Shown here: positions 1 through 8,817 of the stretch, piece by piece
Position numbering within the stretch: the stretch's first letter is position 1
Layout: each line of letters starts with the position of its first letter
Translations under genes and position numbers: made by a program
Source of the DNA: Lentibacter algarum
Lineage (GTDB): Bacteria > Pseudomonadota > Alphaproteobacteria > Rhodobacterales > Rhodobacteraceae
NCBI RefSeq assembly: GCF_018860975.1
Contig: NZ_JAHKQI010000008.1
Location: forward strand, 659,635-723,634
Length of the DNA stretch: 64,000 nucleotides
Direction of reading: 5' to 3'
The notes under the pieces: model-generated
The model's database searches: none
What the model was told of the DNA's origin: nothing
What the model saw: the letters and a program-made list of their open reading frames with translations, nothing else

Positions 1-2
1 GC

Positions 3-653
3 GCCGCCTATGGCAGTGATGCCAGCCTAGAGGCCTTCGCCACGCGGCTGTTTGACACCTGGGGCATCGGCGACGCCTCGCGCAACGAAGGCATCCTGTT
101 TCTGGTTCTGCTGGAGGATCGCGAAACCCGCATCGAACTTGGGAAGTCATATGCCCACAGCTGGGACGGAACCGCCGCCCGTGTGCTTGACCGCGACGTG
201 CTTCCGCATTTTAAGAACGGCGAATACGCCCGCGGGATCAGCGCCGGAACGGCCGAGATCATCGCGACAATCGCCCTGCCCCATAAGGCCGGAAGTGAAG
301 CGCCCACGTCAAAACATGACTGGGTTGGTTTCCTCATCATGACGCTCATGTTCTCGGTCTTTGGCTTTATTTTCGTGCCGCTCTTGTTTGGCAAGCGCCT
401 GCGCGACGGCTACACCCGCCTGTCTCGTTGCCCAAACTGCCGCAAACGCGGGTTGCACACGCAGCGTAAGACCAAGCGCAAACCAACCCGCCATAAGCGC
501 GGTGAAAAGAGGCGCACTGTCTCCTGCGGGTATTGCGACTTTTCAGAAACTCAAAGCTGGTCAACTTCCTTTAGCTCCAGCAGTTCCTCCTCCAGCGGTT
601 CCAGCTCCGGCGGCGGCTCCTCGGGTGGCGGCGGCGCATCAGGAAGCTGGTGA
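3..653 (+). CDS. TPM-domain (YgcG-like) membrane protein, 5'-truncated
   Basis: The gene enters from outside the window in frame 3; 216 residues are visible. The first ~95 match the second half of a TPM domain (motifs RNEGILFLVLLEDRETRIELG, then a segment ending YARGISAG). A single membrane helix follows at about visible residues 107-129. Next comes a basic Cys-rich stretch with two CxxC pairs (CPNC and CGYC), which looks like a zinc ribbon, and a low-complexity Ser then Gly tail. This order is typical of bacterial YgcG-type TPM proteins. The family is linked to envelope or photosystem repair in other organisms, but its role here is unknown. The N-terminal signal peptide expected of the family lies upstream of the window. 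Family call fairly sure; function not. Confidence 0.8.
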   Translation, partial: AAYGSDASLEAFATRLFDTWGIGDASRNEGILFLVLLEDRETRIELGKSYAHSWDGTAARVLDRDVLPHFKNGEYARGISAGTAEIIATIALPHKAGSEAPTSKHDWVGFLIMTLMFSVFGFIFVPLLFGKRLRDGYTRLSRCPNCRKRGLHTQRKTKRKPTRHKRGEKRRTVSCGYCDFSETQSWSTSFSSSSSSSSGSSSGGGSSGGGGASGSW

Positions 654-674
654 TACTCTGAAAACGACAGAATG

Positions 675-742
675 TCGCAGGTAGGCCAGAACAGCCCACC
701 TTTGCACGGCTTAATCAAGTCAGGCAAATCGTAGGTAGGCCA
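675..742. repeat. Pair of 14-base direct repeats
   Basis: TCGCAGGTAGGCCA (675-688) and TCGTAGGTAGGCCA (729-742) differ at one base and are 54 bases apart start to start, in the gap between the TPM gene and the methyltransferase. They could be regulator half-sites or the remains of an interspersed repeat. Nothing else is recognisable in this gap. Confidence 0.4.
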
Positions 743-870
743 ATGCAAGTGCCATTCTGCAAGATCAACTTGGTGATCATCACTATCGGAGCCGAGCGTG
801 GCCGTGCCGCGCGTGGGGGGCCTAAGCGCGTTCTTCGCCCTTAACTCAACTCCCACGAAAGCTTCGCGAT

Positions 871-2418
871 ATGACAGATCTCTCGCCAAACCGCCCCGCC
901 CGTACAGGTGGCCGTAGCGCCCGCCGCGCCGCCCGTGCCGCTCCGCTTGCTGCCGAAACACGGCCCATCCGTGCAGGGCTTTCCGGCGGTCAATACAAGC
1001 CCCTCTCTGACGCCGATGTGCTCAAAATTCACAACGCGGCCCTTGAAGCGCTCGAAACCATCGGCCTTGCCGACGCGCCGGAAAGCGGCATCAAACTGCT
1101 CACCGAAGCCGGCGCAATCTTGGGCGATGATGGCCGCATCCGCTTTCCCCGCGCTCTGGTTGAAGACATGCTCGCCAAGTCCTGCAAGGCCGTCACCTTA
1201 CATGGCCGCACGCCAGAACATGATCTCGAGCTGTCCGGCACCCGCGTGCACTACGGCACCGCAGGCGCAGCCGTGAACCTCGTTGAACCCGATGGCCGCG
1301 AATACCGCCACAGCACCGTGCAAGACCTGCATGATGCCGCACGCATCGCACAACAGCTTGACAACATTCACTTTATTCAAAGACCAATGGTCTGCCGCGA
1401 TATCCTTGATAACCTCGAGATGGATTACAACACCATCTATGCCTGCTGCTCTGGCAGCACCAAGCACATCGGCACGTCCTTCACCGAGCCTGACTTTGTC
1501 GGCCCTGCCCTTGAAATGCTGCATATGATCGCCGGTGGCGAAGACGCTTGGCGCGCCCGCCCTTTCGTGAGCAATTCAAACTGTTTCGTCGTGCCGCCAA
1601 TGAAGTTCGCAACCGAAGCCTGCGAAGTCATGGAAGCCTGCATTCGCGGCGGTATGCCGGTGTTGCTCCTCTCGGCTGGCATGGCCGGTGCAACCGCCCC
1701 TAGCACCATCGCCGGTGCTATCGTGCAAGCCTGCGCCGAGTGCCTCGCCGGCATCGTCTACGTCAACGCCCTCTCGCCCGGTCACCCTGCTATCTTCGGC
1801 ACATGGCCCTTCGGCCTCGATCTGCGCACAGGCGCGATGACAGTTGGCTCGGGCGAGCAAGCTCTGCTCTCGGCGGGCTGCTCACAAATGCACAAGTTCT
1901 ACGGCATCCCCGGTGGCGCAGCGGCGGGCGCTTCCGACAGCAAACTGCCCGACATGCAAGCCGGGTGGGAGCAAATGTGCTCAAGCGTCATGGCGGGGCT
2001 CTCGGGCCTCAACATGGTCTATGAAGCGGCTGGCATGCACGCGTCCCTCTTGGGATTCTGCCACGAAAGCCTGATCCTTGGCGACGACATCATCGGTCAA
2101 TCCCTGCGCTGCGTGCGCGGCATTGAAGTCGACGACGAAACACTGGCGCTCGACCAAATGCGCCAGGTCTGCCTCGGTGGCCCCGGCCACTACCTCGGCA
2201 CCGACGCGACACTGGCGCGCATGCAAACCGATCACGTCTACCCAAACCTTGGCGACAGAACCTCACCCAAAGAATGGGTCGAACTCGGCAAACCCGACCT
2301 GATCGCAAACGCCACGGCGCGCAAACTCGAAATCCTGTCCGAACGCTCCTCCGCCCGCTTCTCCCCCGACCTCGACCGCGCCATAAGAGAGAGCTTCAAC
2401 ATTCACCTTCCGGCCTAA
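871..2418 (+). CDS. Trimethylamine methyltransferase (MttB) family protein, non-pyrrolysine type
   Basis: 515 residues, matching the length and sequence style of the MttB/COG5598 family. After a basic Arg/Ala-rich N-terminus (1-30) comes the family's opening region (LSDADVLKIHNAALEALETIG, ~47-67). Family members move a methyl group from a tertiary or quaternary amine to a corrinoid protein. Archaeal MttB reads an in-frame amber codon as pyrrolysine; here the reading frame has no internal stop, so this is the non-Pyl subgroup, some of which act on glycine betaine or related quaternary amines. The substrate cannot be told from sequence. No corrinoid protein or reductive activator is adjacent in the window. 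The start was chosen at the first ATG of the frame; the ribosome site is weak. Confidence 0.85.
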   Translation: MTDLSPNRPARTGGRSARRAARAAPLAAETRPIRAGLSGGQYKPLSDADVLKIHNAALEALETIGLADAPESGIKLLTEAGAILGDDGRIRFPRALVEDMLAKSCKAVTLHGRTPEHDLELSGTRVHYGTAGAAVNLVEPDGREYRHSTVQDLHDAARIAQQLDNIHFIQRPMVCRDILDNLEMDYNTIYACCSGSTKHIGTSFTEPDFVGPALEMLHMIAGGEDAWRARPFVSNSNCFVVPPMKFATEACEVMEACIRGGMPVLLLSAGMAGATAPSTIAGAIVQACAECLAGIVYVNALSPGHPAIFGTWPFGLDLRTGAMTVGSGEQALLSAGCSQMHKFYGIPGGAAAGASDSKLPDMQAGWEQMCSSVMAGLSGLNMVYEAAGMHASLLGFCHESLILGDDIIGQSLRCVRGIEVDDETLALDQMRQVCLGGPGHYLGTDATLARMQTDHVYPNLGDRTSPKEWVELGKPDLIANATARKLEILSERSSARFSPDLDRAIRESFNIHLPA

Positions 2419-2483
2419 AGCGTCGCGCCCTTAACCTGAGACAGGGAAAAGGCGGGGTGCTCCCGTGTCTCTCAATGTTGTGG

Positions 2484-2526
2484 GCGTTTCGTCAAAAAAC
2501 CGCTGATCAGGTTCTTGGCGAAACGC
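2484..2526. terminator. Long imperfect hairpin downstream of the methyltransferase gene
   Basis: Left arm 2484-2501 (GCGTTTCGTCAAAAAACC) pairs with right arm 2510-2526 (GGTTCTTGGCGAAACGC) around the 8-base loop GCTGATCA. The stem is about 17 bp with one or two defects. A T-rich stretch follows (around 2535-2543). It lies 66 bases after the methyltransferase stop, so a terminator is the simplest reading. Confidence 0.55.
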
Positions 2527-2560
2527 TTTAAAGCCTTTTTCTTGTTGGAAATATCCCGGG

Positions 2561-2640
2561 GAGTTTGAGGGGCGGCGCCCCTCATCAAAGTTGCGAGTTT
2601 GAGGGGCAGCGCCCCTCATCAGGCCGGCCTTATGGCCGGC
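2561..2640. repeat. REP-like cluster of three GC-rich palindromes
   Basis: Two near-identical 27-base units at 2561-2587 and 2595-2621 each carry the hairpin GAGGGGC-NGC-GCCCCTC (2567-2583 and 2601-2617). A third perfect hairpin follows: GCCGGCC-TTAT-GGCCGGC (2623-2640). The cluster fills the space between two convergent genes, a usual place for REP-type elements and bidirectional terminators. I believe similar units recur in other Rhodobacterales, but I could not check that here. Confidence 0.75.
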
Positions 2641-2669
2641 AAATCCTGCATGCGCCTTTCAAGGTGCAT

Positions 2670-3638
2670 TCAATCCCTTAGCATCCACTGCCCTTCCGGC
2701 CAGAATGCGTGAAATGCAAAAGCAAACATAACATCATGTGCCACATCGCGGCCTGAAGCGTCGCGCACCCGCACATTGCCCACGTCCACACCTTTGTCGA
2801 TCTCGGAGGTGTCCAAAGCCGAAGCTTGCCCCTCCTTCCAGCTCAACACCAACCCGGCCTCGCGCAGTTCGCGCTCCTTGCTCAACCGCTCCAAAGGCCA
2901 GGCCCGCTCACCAACCCGCACCACCCTTATCAGCGGATGCACCCCGTGCGGCGGCATCTCTCCGCTGTATAAAAACGGCTTGGCCGAGCTGTCATAGCCC
3001 GCATATGGGTTGCGCCCGTAATCACGCCCGAAGGGCGGCTCAACCATCACCAGCCCCTCAGGATTGCGCTTCACAAAACTCTCCCAGCTTTCCATCCAGC
3101 TGGGCAAAGTGGCAAGCTCAACCCCGTTCATTTCCCCAACAATGCCGCGCCCGATCGCCTGTTGCCACCAACTCTCGGTCTGGCGGTCATACATCACCAT
3201 GTCCGACTTGCGCAGCATCCCCGAGACACCAAACTCAAGCACCTGCCCCTGCACGCGCCTGTCAAAGGTAATGCCAGAGTTGCACAGCGGGCAGAACGTC
3301 ACCGCGACAGGCACACCGCCGACAACATCATTCACGATTTCATGCCATGTCAGGTATCTGATCGGGTAGGCCCGCGTCCTCGCGCCCGCAAGCTCAAGCA
3401 CAATCACCGGCTCGCGCTTGCCGATCATGGGCGCTTTGCCAACCTCGACAAACTGTGGGTCTGTCAGCGCCGGAATGCCGTCTTTGCCCGGGCCGCCCGA
3501 CATGATCTCGCGCCAATTGCTCACCGAGCTGTTGCTAAAGTCGGTCTTGCGCCAGACATGCTTCCAGACGCTCGGATCAGCTGCCGCAGCTGTCCCGATC
3601 ACCAAACAAAACAAAAATGTCAGAAATCTCAATGGCAC
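2670..3638 (-). CDS. DUF3179 domain-containing secreted protein
   Basis: 322 residues with a clear signal peptide (1-20, hydrophobic core FLTFLFCLVIG, Ala-rich cleavage region), so an exported protein. The mature part carries the DUF3179 hallmark AVTFCPLCNSG at ~112-122, with Cys116 and Cys119 as a CxxC pair that could bind metal or heme or form a disulfide. The family has no settled function. The next minus-strand gene upstream, a secreted cyclophilin, starts further right with a ~70-base gap, so co-transcription is possible. The gene converges on the methyltransferase gene. Family call is firm; biochemical role unknown. Confidence 0.85.
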   Translation of the reverse strand: MPLRFLTFLFCLVIGTAAAADPSVWKHVWRKTDFSNSSVSNWREIMSGGPGKDGIPALTDPQFVEVGKAPMIGKREPVIVLELAGARTRAYPIRYLTWHEIVNDVVGGVPVAVTFCPLCNSGITFDRRVQGQVLEFGVSGMLRKSDMVMYDRQTESWWQQAIGRGIVGEMNGVELATLPSWMESWESFVKRNPEGLVMVEPPFGRDYGRNPYAGYDSSAKPFLYSGEMPPHGVHPLIRVVRVGERAWPLERLSKERELREAGLVLSWKEGQASALDTSEIDKGVDVGNVRVRDASGRDVAHDVMFAFAFHAFWPEGQWMLRD

Positions 3639-3707
3639 GCTCCCTTGGCTCTCCCAAGAGTGTGCAGCAACGGGCGGGCCATTCCTAGCCCGCCCACACT
3701 TAAGTGA

Positions 3708-4256
3708 TCACTCAGTGACCGTCACGGTTTTCATCACGTCAGGCTGGCCAATAACCGAGCCGTTCGGCCCCTTGCCAAGCTTGATTTTGTCAAGCACATC
3801 AAGTCCTTCGGTCACGCGGCCGACAACAGTATATTGCCCGTTCAGGAAATGCCCGGGGGCAAACATGATGAAAAACTGGCTGTTGGCAGAGTCAGGGCTT
3901 TGGCTGCGGGCCATGCCGACAACACCGCGCTCGAAGCTCTCGTCGGAGAACTCGGCTTTGATGTCACCCAACTTCGAACCACCACGGCCAGCCATGGCCA
4001 TATTGCCGCCTTCAACGCGACCGAACTCGACATCACCGGTCTGCGCCATAAAGCCCTCGATCACGCGGTGAAAGACGACGCCGTCATAAGCGCCTTCGCT
4101 CGCCAGTGTCGAAATCTGCGCAACATGCAGCGGGGCCACATCTTCGAGCAGATCAATCACGATCTTACCGTTGGCCTCGCCCTCAACCGTGATCTCGAGA
4201 CCACTCGCCAAAGCCGAGCTGGCCATCAGCGAGAATACAGCTGCAAACTTAAACAT
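3708..4256 (-). CDS. Peptidylprolyl isomerase, cyclophilin type, periplasmic
   Basis: 182 residues from the ATG at 4256. A signal peptide covers ~1-19 (hydrophobic run then SSALASG), so the enzyme should act in the periplasm, catalysing cis-trans isomerisation of X-Pro bonds. Cyclophilin core motifs are present: FHRVIEGFMAQTGD, NSQFFIMFA, and LNGQYTVVGRVTEG. A TTG nine bases upstream (4265) is an alternative start with no better ribosome site. The start overlaps the end of the cytoplasmic paralogue by a few bases, so the two form a translationally coupled pair that arose by duplication, one copy gaining or keeping an export signal. Confidence 0.9.
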   Translation of the reverse strand: MFKFAAVFSLMASSALASGLEITVEGEANGKIVIDLLEDVAPLHVAQISTLASEGAYDGVVFHRVIEGFMAQTGDVEFGRVEGGNMAMAGRGGSKLGDIKAEFSDESFERGVVGMARSQSPDSANSQFFIMFAPGHFLNGQYTVVGRVTEGLDVLDKIKLGKGPNGSVIGQPDVMKTVTVTE

Positions 4257-4755
4257 CAGCAGCAACTTTCACGCTGATCATGCGGTCCGGGTTCATCGGC
4301 GGCTCGCCACGCGCGATCGCGTCAACATGTTCCATACCTGAGGCGACCTGGCCGTAAACGGTGTACTGGCCGTTGAGGAAGTCATTGTCTTTGAAGTTGA
4401 TGAAGAACTGGCTGTTTGCCGAGTTCGGGTTTTGCGAACGCGCCGCGCCGATGCTGCCGCGCGCATGCGGAATACGTCCAAACTCGGCTGGCAGATCAGG
4501 CAAGTCAGAGCCGCCCGTGCCGGCACGGCCAGGGTTGTAGTCAACTTCCATATTGGCGTGCTGCACATCGCCTGTCTGGGCCATAAAGCCGTCGATCACA
4601 CGGTGAAAGGCAACATTGTCATACTTGCCGGCACGGGCCAGTTCTTTCATGCGCTCACAGTGTGCTGGTGCTGCGTCAGGCATAAGCTCGACAACAACGG
4701 TGCCGCCTTTGAGTTCAATCAAGATAGTGTTTTCGGGGTCTTTATAGTCAGCCAT
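4249..4755 (-). CDS. Peptidylprolyl isomerase, cyclophilin type, cytoplasmic
   Basis: 168 residues, no signal peptide. The core is FHRVIDGFMAQTGD, ARSQNPNSANSQFFINF and LNGQYTVYGQV, with an insert (VDYNPGRAGTGGSDLPDLPAEF) of the kind seen in short bacterial cyclophilins. Start chosen at ATG 4755 (MADYKDPEN) because AGGAG lies 6-7 bases upstream. The frame stays open further upstream, but that stretch looks like antisense of the pgk leader and pgk 5' end. Likely first gene of a two-gene cyclophilin operon transcribed away from pgk. Confidence 0.93.
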   Translation of the reverse strand: MADYKDPENTILIELKGGTVVVELMPDAAPAHCERMKELARAGKYDNVAFHRVIDGFMAQTGDVQHANMEVDYNPGRAGTGGSDLPDLPAEFGRIPHARGSIGAARSQNPNSANSQFFINFKDNDFLNGQYTVYGQVASGMEHVDAIARGEPPMNPDRMISVKVAADV

Positions 4756-4911
4756 TTGGCGCTCCTGTTCTCTACATTTGCCCAGATACCTAAGACGCAT
4801 TGCCGCAAGGAACAAGCCAGAGGTTGACGATTGTGCAATATCGCGCCAAACCCCACCCGAGTTGCAGCCTATTTGCAGCCCAATTGCAGCGAAATAACAA
4901 GGAAATGCACC

Positions 4912-6102
4912 GTGGCATGGAAGAAACTTGATGATCTCGACATGGCCGGAAAACGTGTGCTCACCCGCGTCGACATCAATGTTCCCGTGCACAACGGTGT
5001 GGTGACAGACGACACACGCATCCAGCGCATCACGCCAACCATCAACGCCATCCTCGCCAAAGGTGGCAAGCCGATCCTGCTGGCGCATTTTGGCCGCCCA
5101 AAAGGCAAAACCGTGCTCGACATGAGCCTGCGCGTCACCCTGCATGCGCTTGAAGCTGCACTTGGCCGCACAGTCGCTTTCGTTGAAACGCTGGAAGGCG
5201 CGGAGCCTTTTACGCAGGAAGCCCTGAACGCCGACGTAATCCTGATCGAGAACATCCGCTACCACCCCGGCGAAGAGGCCAACGATGCCGCGTTTGTAAA
5301 ACGCCTCGCGGGCCTTGGTGACATTTACTGCAACGACGCCTTCTCTGTCGCGCACCGCGCCCATGCCTCAACCGCCGGAATCGCCGCGCTTCTGCCTTCC
5401 TGCGCTGGCCGCCTCATGCAAGCTGAGCTGCAGGCACTTGAGAGCGCGCTCTCCTCGCCGAAACGCCCTGTCGGCGCGGTGGTTGGCGGCGCCAAGGTCA
5501 GTTCCAAACTCGATTTGCTGTCAAACCTTGTTGAAAAACTCGACACCCTGATCATCGGCGGCGGCATGGCAAACACCTTCCTGATGGCTATGGGCGCAAA
5601 GCTCGGGGCCTCACTGGTTGAAGCCGAGATGCTCGACACCGCCCGCGAAATCCTGATCAAAGCCGAAACCAAAGGTTGCCGCGTCATTCTTCCCACTGAT
5701 GGTCTGGTCTCACGCGCCTTCAAGGCAGGAGCAGACTTCGAGGTGATCAAACTCAACGAGAACACCACGCTCGACGCCGACCAAATGGTGCTCGACGCTG
5801 GCCCCGAGGCGATAAAAACCATCACCGCCGAAATCAGTAAGCTCAACACTCTGATCTGGAACGGCCCGCTCGGTGCCTTTGAAATCGCGCCGTTTGACAC
5901 CGCCACAATGGCCGCCGCAAAGATCGCCGCCGCGCAAACCCTGGCGGGTGATCTGATCACCGTTGCAGGCGGGGGAGACACTGTCGCCGCCCTCAACCAA
6001 GCCGGGGCCGCCGACGACTTCAGCTATATCTCAACCGCTGGCGGCGCGTTTCTGGAGTGGATGGAAGGCAAAACCCTCCCCGGCGTCGCGGCTCTAGGCT
6101 AA
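4912..6102 (+). CDS. pgk: Phosphoglycerate kinase
   Basis: 396 residues, the usual length for bacterial enzymes. It converts 1,3-bisphosphoglycerate and ADP to 3-phosphoglycerate and ATP in glycolysis (reverse in gluconeogenesis). Visible signatures: the N-terminal RVDINVPV loop, HFGRPKG, a GGAKVSSKL nucleotide-binding stretch, and the C-terminal [10 protein letters not shown] phosphate loop. Start set at the GTG at 4912 (protein begins [10 protein letters not shown]), preceded by AAGGA at good spacing; the same opening is typical of Roseobacter Pgk. An upstream ATG at 4831 is in frame but would add an unrelated extension. Divergent from the cyclophilin pair; convergent with the thioesterase gene 12 bases downstream. 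Confidence 0.96.
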   Translation: MAWKKLDDLDMAGKRVLTRVDINVPVHNGVVTDDTRIQRITPTINAILAKGGKPILLAHFGRPKGKTVLDMSLRVTLHALEAALGRTVAFVETLEGAEPFTQEALNADVILIENIRYHPGEEANDAAFVKRLAGLGDIYCNDAFSVAHRAHASTAGIAALLPSCAGRLMQAELQALESALSSPKRPVGAVVGGAKVSSKLDLLSNLVEKLDTLIIGGGMANTFLMAMGAKLGASLVEAEMLDTAREILIKAETKGCRVILPTDGLVSRAFKAGADFEVIKLNENTTLDADQMVLDAGPEAIKTITAEISKLNTLIWNGPLGAFEIAPFDTATMAAAKIAAAQTLAGDLITVAGGGDTVAALNQAGAADDFSYISTAGGAFLEWMEGKTLPGVAALG

Positions 6103-6114
6103 CAAGCTAGCCGC

Positions 6115-6552
6115 CTAGCCTTCGATGCCTTCCCGCCCCTCGACAACCATCATCGACGCCGTCAAATGGGCAATCTCTTTGTTACTGGCATAGGCCTTCG
6201 CTTCAGCAAACATGACATTGCGTCCGGCTTTCAGCACCCGCCCCTCAAAGCGGAACAACGCACCCTCAGCCACCCGCATCAACGAAGTCTTGAGTTCGAT
6301 CGTTAACACACCGGTGCCCGCTGGCATCAAGCTATAAGCAGCATAACCCGCGGCACTGTCTAACACCGTGGTCACAACGCCTGCGTGCAAAAATCCGTGC
6401 TGCTGCGTAAATCGCCTGTCAAAGGGCATCTCGATATTCACTTCACCCGGCTCAACCGTGGTGATCTGCGCACCAAATGTCTGCATCACGCCCTGCTTGG
6501 CAAAGCTCTCGTGCACCCGTTTCTCATAGCCCTCGACAGTCGCAAAACTCAT
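6115..6552 (-). CDS. PaaI-family hotdog thioesterase
   Basis: 145 residues with the hotdog-fold PaaI pattern: RRFTQQHGFLHAGVVTTVLDSAAGYAA at ~47-73, the helix plus catalytic-side segment of the family, followed by ELKTSLMRVAEG. Such enzymes hydrolyse acyl-CoA thioesters; the acyl group is unknown. Its start overlaps the stop of the AidB-like acyl-CoA dehydrogenase gene by four bases, so the two are co-transcribed and translationally coupled. That pairing suggests a role in clearing or proofreading acyl-CoAs handled by the dehydrogenase. Confidence 0.88.
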   Translation of the reverse strand: MSFATVEGYEKRVHESFAKQGVMQTFGAQITTVEPGEVNIEMPFDRRFTQQHGFLHAGVVTTVLDSAAGYAAYSLMPAGTGVLTIELKTSLMRVAEGALFRFEGRVLKAGRNVMFAEAKAYASNKEIAHLTASMMVVEGREGIEG

Positions 6553-8156
6553 GCGCGCACCCTTTCCAAAATAGCGCTCACATCGCCAAAACCTGCCGTT
6601 CCATAGCTGCGCCCGCCGCCGGAGCCAAGCCGCGTTGCCGCATAAGCCTGTGCAACTGCATCAGGCGCATGCCTGAGCAAAACCGACGCAGTCAGCAAAC
6701 TGGCCAAACTTTCAGCAAACTGCCGCGCTTCTCTTTCTTCACAGAGCTTGGGAAAGCGCGCCTCATGCGCCGCCAAAGCGCTGTCGTAGGCCGCAGAGCC
6801 GCCCTTGGCTGCCTCAAGTTCGGTGCGCAACGCGGCCCCGGCCTCTGCGTCACGCGCCAAAGTCCGCAGGATATCAAGACAGATCACATTACCCGATCCT
6901 TCCCAAATCGAGTTGAGCGGCGCCTCGCGGTAGTAAAGCGGCATAGGCGTTTCTTCTGTATAGCCCGCACCACCAAGGCACTCCATCGCCTCATAAACAA
7001 ACCCCGGGCAAAGCTTGTTACCAAGGTATTTGGCCAGCGCCACACCGATCCGTCCAAACCCCTTGTCATTTGCATCAAACGCCCGCGCCATATGCATCGC
7101 CAGCGCCGTGGTGCCTTCCTGATCAAGCACCATGTCGGCGAGCACCTGCTGCATCAATGGTTGATCAATCAGGCGTCGCTGAAAAGCACTGCGATGTGTG
7201 CACCACCAAACCGCTTCATCCAGTGCGCCGCGCATGAGGCCCGCAGGCGCAACCGCTGTCGACAACCGCGTGTGATGTACCATCTCGATGATGGTTTTCA
7301 CGCCCTGCCCCTCCTCGCCCAGCCGTTCGGCGTAGGCGTCATGATATTCAATCTCGGAGGAAGCATTGGCGCGGTTTCCGAGCTTGTCTTTCAGCCGCAT
7401 GATCTGAATGCTGTTGCGTTCGCCCTCAAGCCAGCGCGGAACCAGAAAACACGTCAGCCCGCCTTTTGCCTGCGCCAGCGTGAGAAAGCCGTCGCTCATT
7501 GGCGCCGAGCAAAACCACTTGTGGCCGCGCAGCCGGTAACCCTCGCCGTCACGCACCGCCCTTGTCGTGTTGGCCCGCACATCCGAGCCGCCCTGCTTTT
7601 CCGTCATCGCCATGCCCAGCGTCGCCGCACTCTTGGCCGTTATGGGGGCGACGCGGTTATCATAGCCCCGCGCCGTCAGCTTCGGGGCCCAAGCCGCAGC
7701 TATTCTCTCATTGGCAGCAAGCGCGGGCACCGAGGCATAAGTCATCACCATCGGGCAGGTCACACCCGGCTCAACCTGGCTCATCATATAGGTCATCGCC
7801 GCGTGCTGAACATGGCCTGCCTCTGCTCCGTCCCATGCGGCGGCGGCAATACCGCGCGACAGGCCCGCTTGCATAAGCTGGTGATAGGCCGGATGAAACC
7901 TGACCTCGTCAAGCCGCCGCCCACTGCGATCAAAGCTCACAAGTTCCGGGTTGTGCTTGTTGGCAAGCCGCCCCGCCTGGCGCATTTCTGCCGTGCCAAG
8001 CTCTGCACCGAAAGCGGCCATATCCGCTTCAGGCGCGGATTTTGCATGCAGCCTCAAAATCGCATCACTCTGCCAGAGGTCATGTCCCTCTCGCGGGGTG
8101 GGTTGGTTGCTCACCTCATGGGTTTGCAACACCGAGCGTGGCGCAGAATGTGACAT
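6549..8156 (-). CDS. AidB-like acyl-CoA dehydrogenase family protein
   Basis: 535 residues, close to E. coli AidB in length and far longer than ordinary ~380-residue acyl-CoA dehydrogenases. The N-terminal QTHEVSNQPTPREGHDLW motif (~11-28) is characteristic of AidB. The FAD/acyl-binding region follows (TEKQGGSDVRANTT, then HKWFCSAPMSDGFL), then the C-terminal dehydrogenase domain with ECLGGAGYTEETPMPLYYRE and NSIWEGSGNV. AidB belongs to the adaptive response to alkylation damage and binds FAD; a true metabolic substrate is unproven. Start at ATG 8156, preceded by a GGGGAGAG ribosome site. Upstream gene of a two-gene unit with the thioesterase. Confidence 0.88.
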   Translation of the reverse strand: MSHSAPRSVLQTHEVSNQPTPREGHDLWQSDAILRLHAKSAPEADMAAFGAELGTAEMRQAGRLANKHNPELVSFDRSGRRLDEVRFHPAYHQLMQAGLSRGIAAAAWDGAEAGHVQHAAMTYMMSQVEPGVTCPMVMTYASVPALAANERIAAAWAPKLTARGYDNRVAPITAKSAATLGMAMTEKQGGSDVRANTTRAVRDGEGYRLRGHKWFCSAPMSDGFLTLAQAKGGLTCFLVPRWLEGERNSIQIMRLKDKLGNRANASSEIEYHDAYAERLGEEGQGVKTIIEMVHHTRLSTAVAPAGLMRGALDEAVWWCTHRSAFQRRLIDQPLMQQVLADMVLDQEGTTALAMHMARAFDANDKGFGRIGVALAKYLGNKLCPGFVYEAMECLGGAGYTEETPMPLYYREAPLNSIWEGSGNVICLDILRTLARDAEAGAALRTELEAAKGGSAAYDSALAAHEARFPKLCEEREARQFAESLASLLTASVLLRHAPDAVAQAYAATRLGSGGGRSYGTAGFGDVSAILERVRA

Positions 8157-8313
8157 GAATGACTCTCCCCTGTTGCAAAAGCTCCGCATTTTCGGGCTTT
8201 CTGCAAAAGAGCCTTTCACGCGCGCCCCTGTTTGTGCCAATGTTTCGTTGCGTCAGTATGGCGCGCATAAAAACATAAGCGCAACAATGCGCAGCACCAC
8301 GAGGCCGACCAGT

Positions 8314-8625
8314 ATGATACCCCGCAGAATACCAGCGCTCGGAATGCCGATCGGCACGCTGATCTTCTTTGCACTGGCCTTTTGCCTGTCACTCTACTTT
8401 GTCTTCGCTGCAATTCAGGGCGACTATGGCCTGTTCCGCCGCGCCGAGATCGAAGCCGAGCACCTCGCGCTCACCCGCGAGCTCAACACCTTACAGGCTC
8501 GCGTAGACCGGATGCAAAATCTTACACACCGCCTGTCTGACGACTACCTTGACGTTGACCTGCTTGATGAACGTGCCCGCGACATCCTCGGCTATGTGCG
8601 CGCCGACGAGATCGTCATTCACTAG
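8314..8625 (+). CDS. Septum formation initiator (FtsB/DivIC-like) protein
   Basis: 103 residues: a short cytoplasmic N-terminus, one membrane helix (~11-31, TLIFFALAFCLSLYFVFAA), then a predicted coiled coil (EIEAEHLALTRELNTLQARVDRMQNL) and an acidic tail ending in a DLLDERARDILGYVRADEIVI pattern. This is the layout of FtsB/DivIC-family divisome proteins, which link FtsL and FtsQ at the septum. Start at ATG 8314 because GAGG sits ~10 bases upstream; an ATG at 8287 is in frame but lacks a ribosome site. In Roseobacters this gene normally lies directly upstream of pdhA. Here a ~1.2 kb low-GC insert separates them. Confidence 0.85.
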   Translation: MIPRRIPALGMPIGTLIFFALAFCLSLYFVFAAIQGDYGLFRRAEIEAEHLALTRELNTLQARVDRMQNLTHRLSDDYLDVDLLDERARDILGYVRADEIVIH

Positions 8626-8817
8626 GTTCAACTTGTCAGTATTGCTGCATGCAGCTTGTCAAAACATTTGCAGCTTAGAGCCTGTTCAAATAGCCACTGA
8701 CGCCACGGTCCATTACTAGAAAGTTTCAATACTGTTAGTTGAGAAAAATCTTTTACAAACGAATTATTCGTGTTGTTATATCTCCACATTTTGAAATTAG
8801 AGAGAGATTATCACTGC

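Noticed and set aside
4756-5364. Long upstream extension of the cytoplasmic cyclophilin frame
   Set aside because: The extra ~200 codons are antisense to the pgk gene and its leader; the AGGAG at 4762 and family N-terminus favour ATG 4755.
6477-8153. 558-codon open frame antisense to the aidB-like gene
   Set aside because: It overlaps the well-supported AidB-like gene on the other strand, has no family motif, and is the kind of long shadow frame produced by high-GC codon bias.
8675-8690. AGAGCCTGTTCAAA as an insertion-sequence end near the low-GC insert
   Set aside because: Resembles some IS ends, but no matching inverted end or target duplication was found on the other side of the insert.
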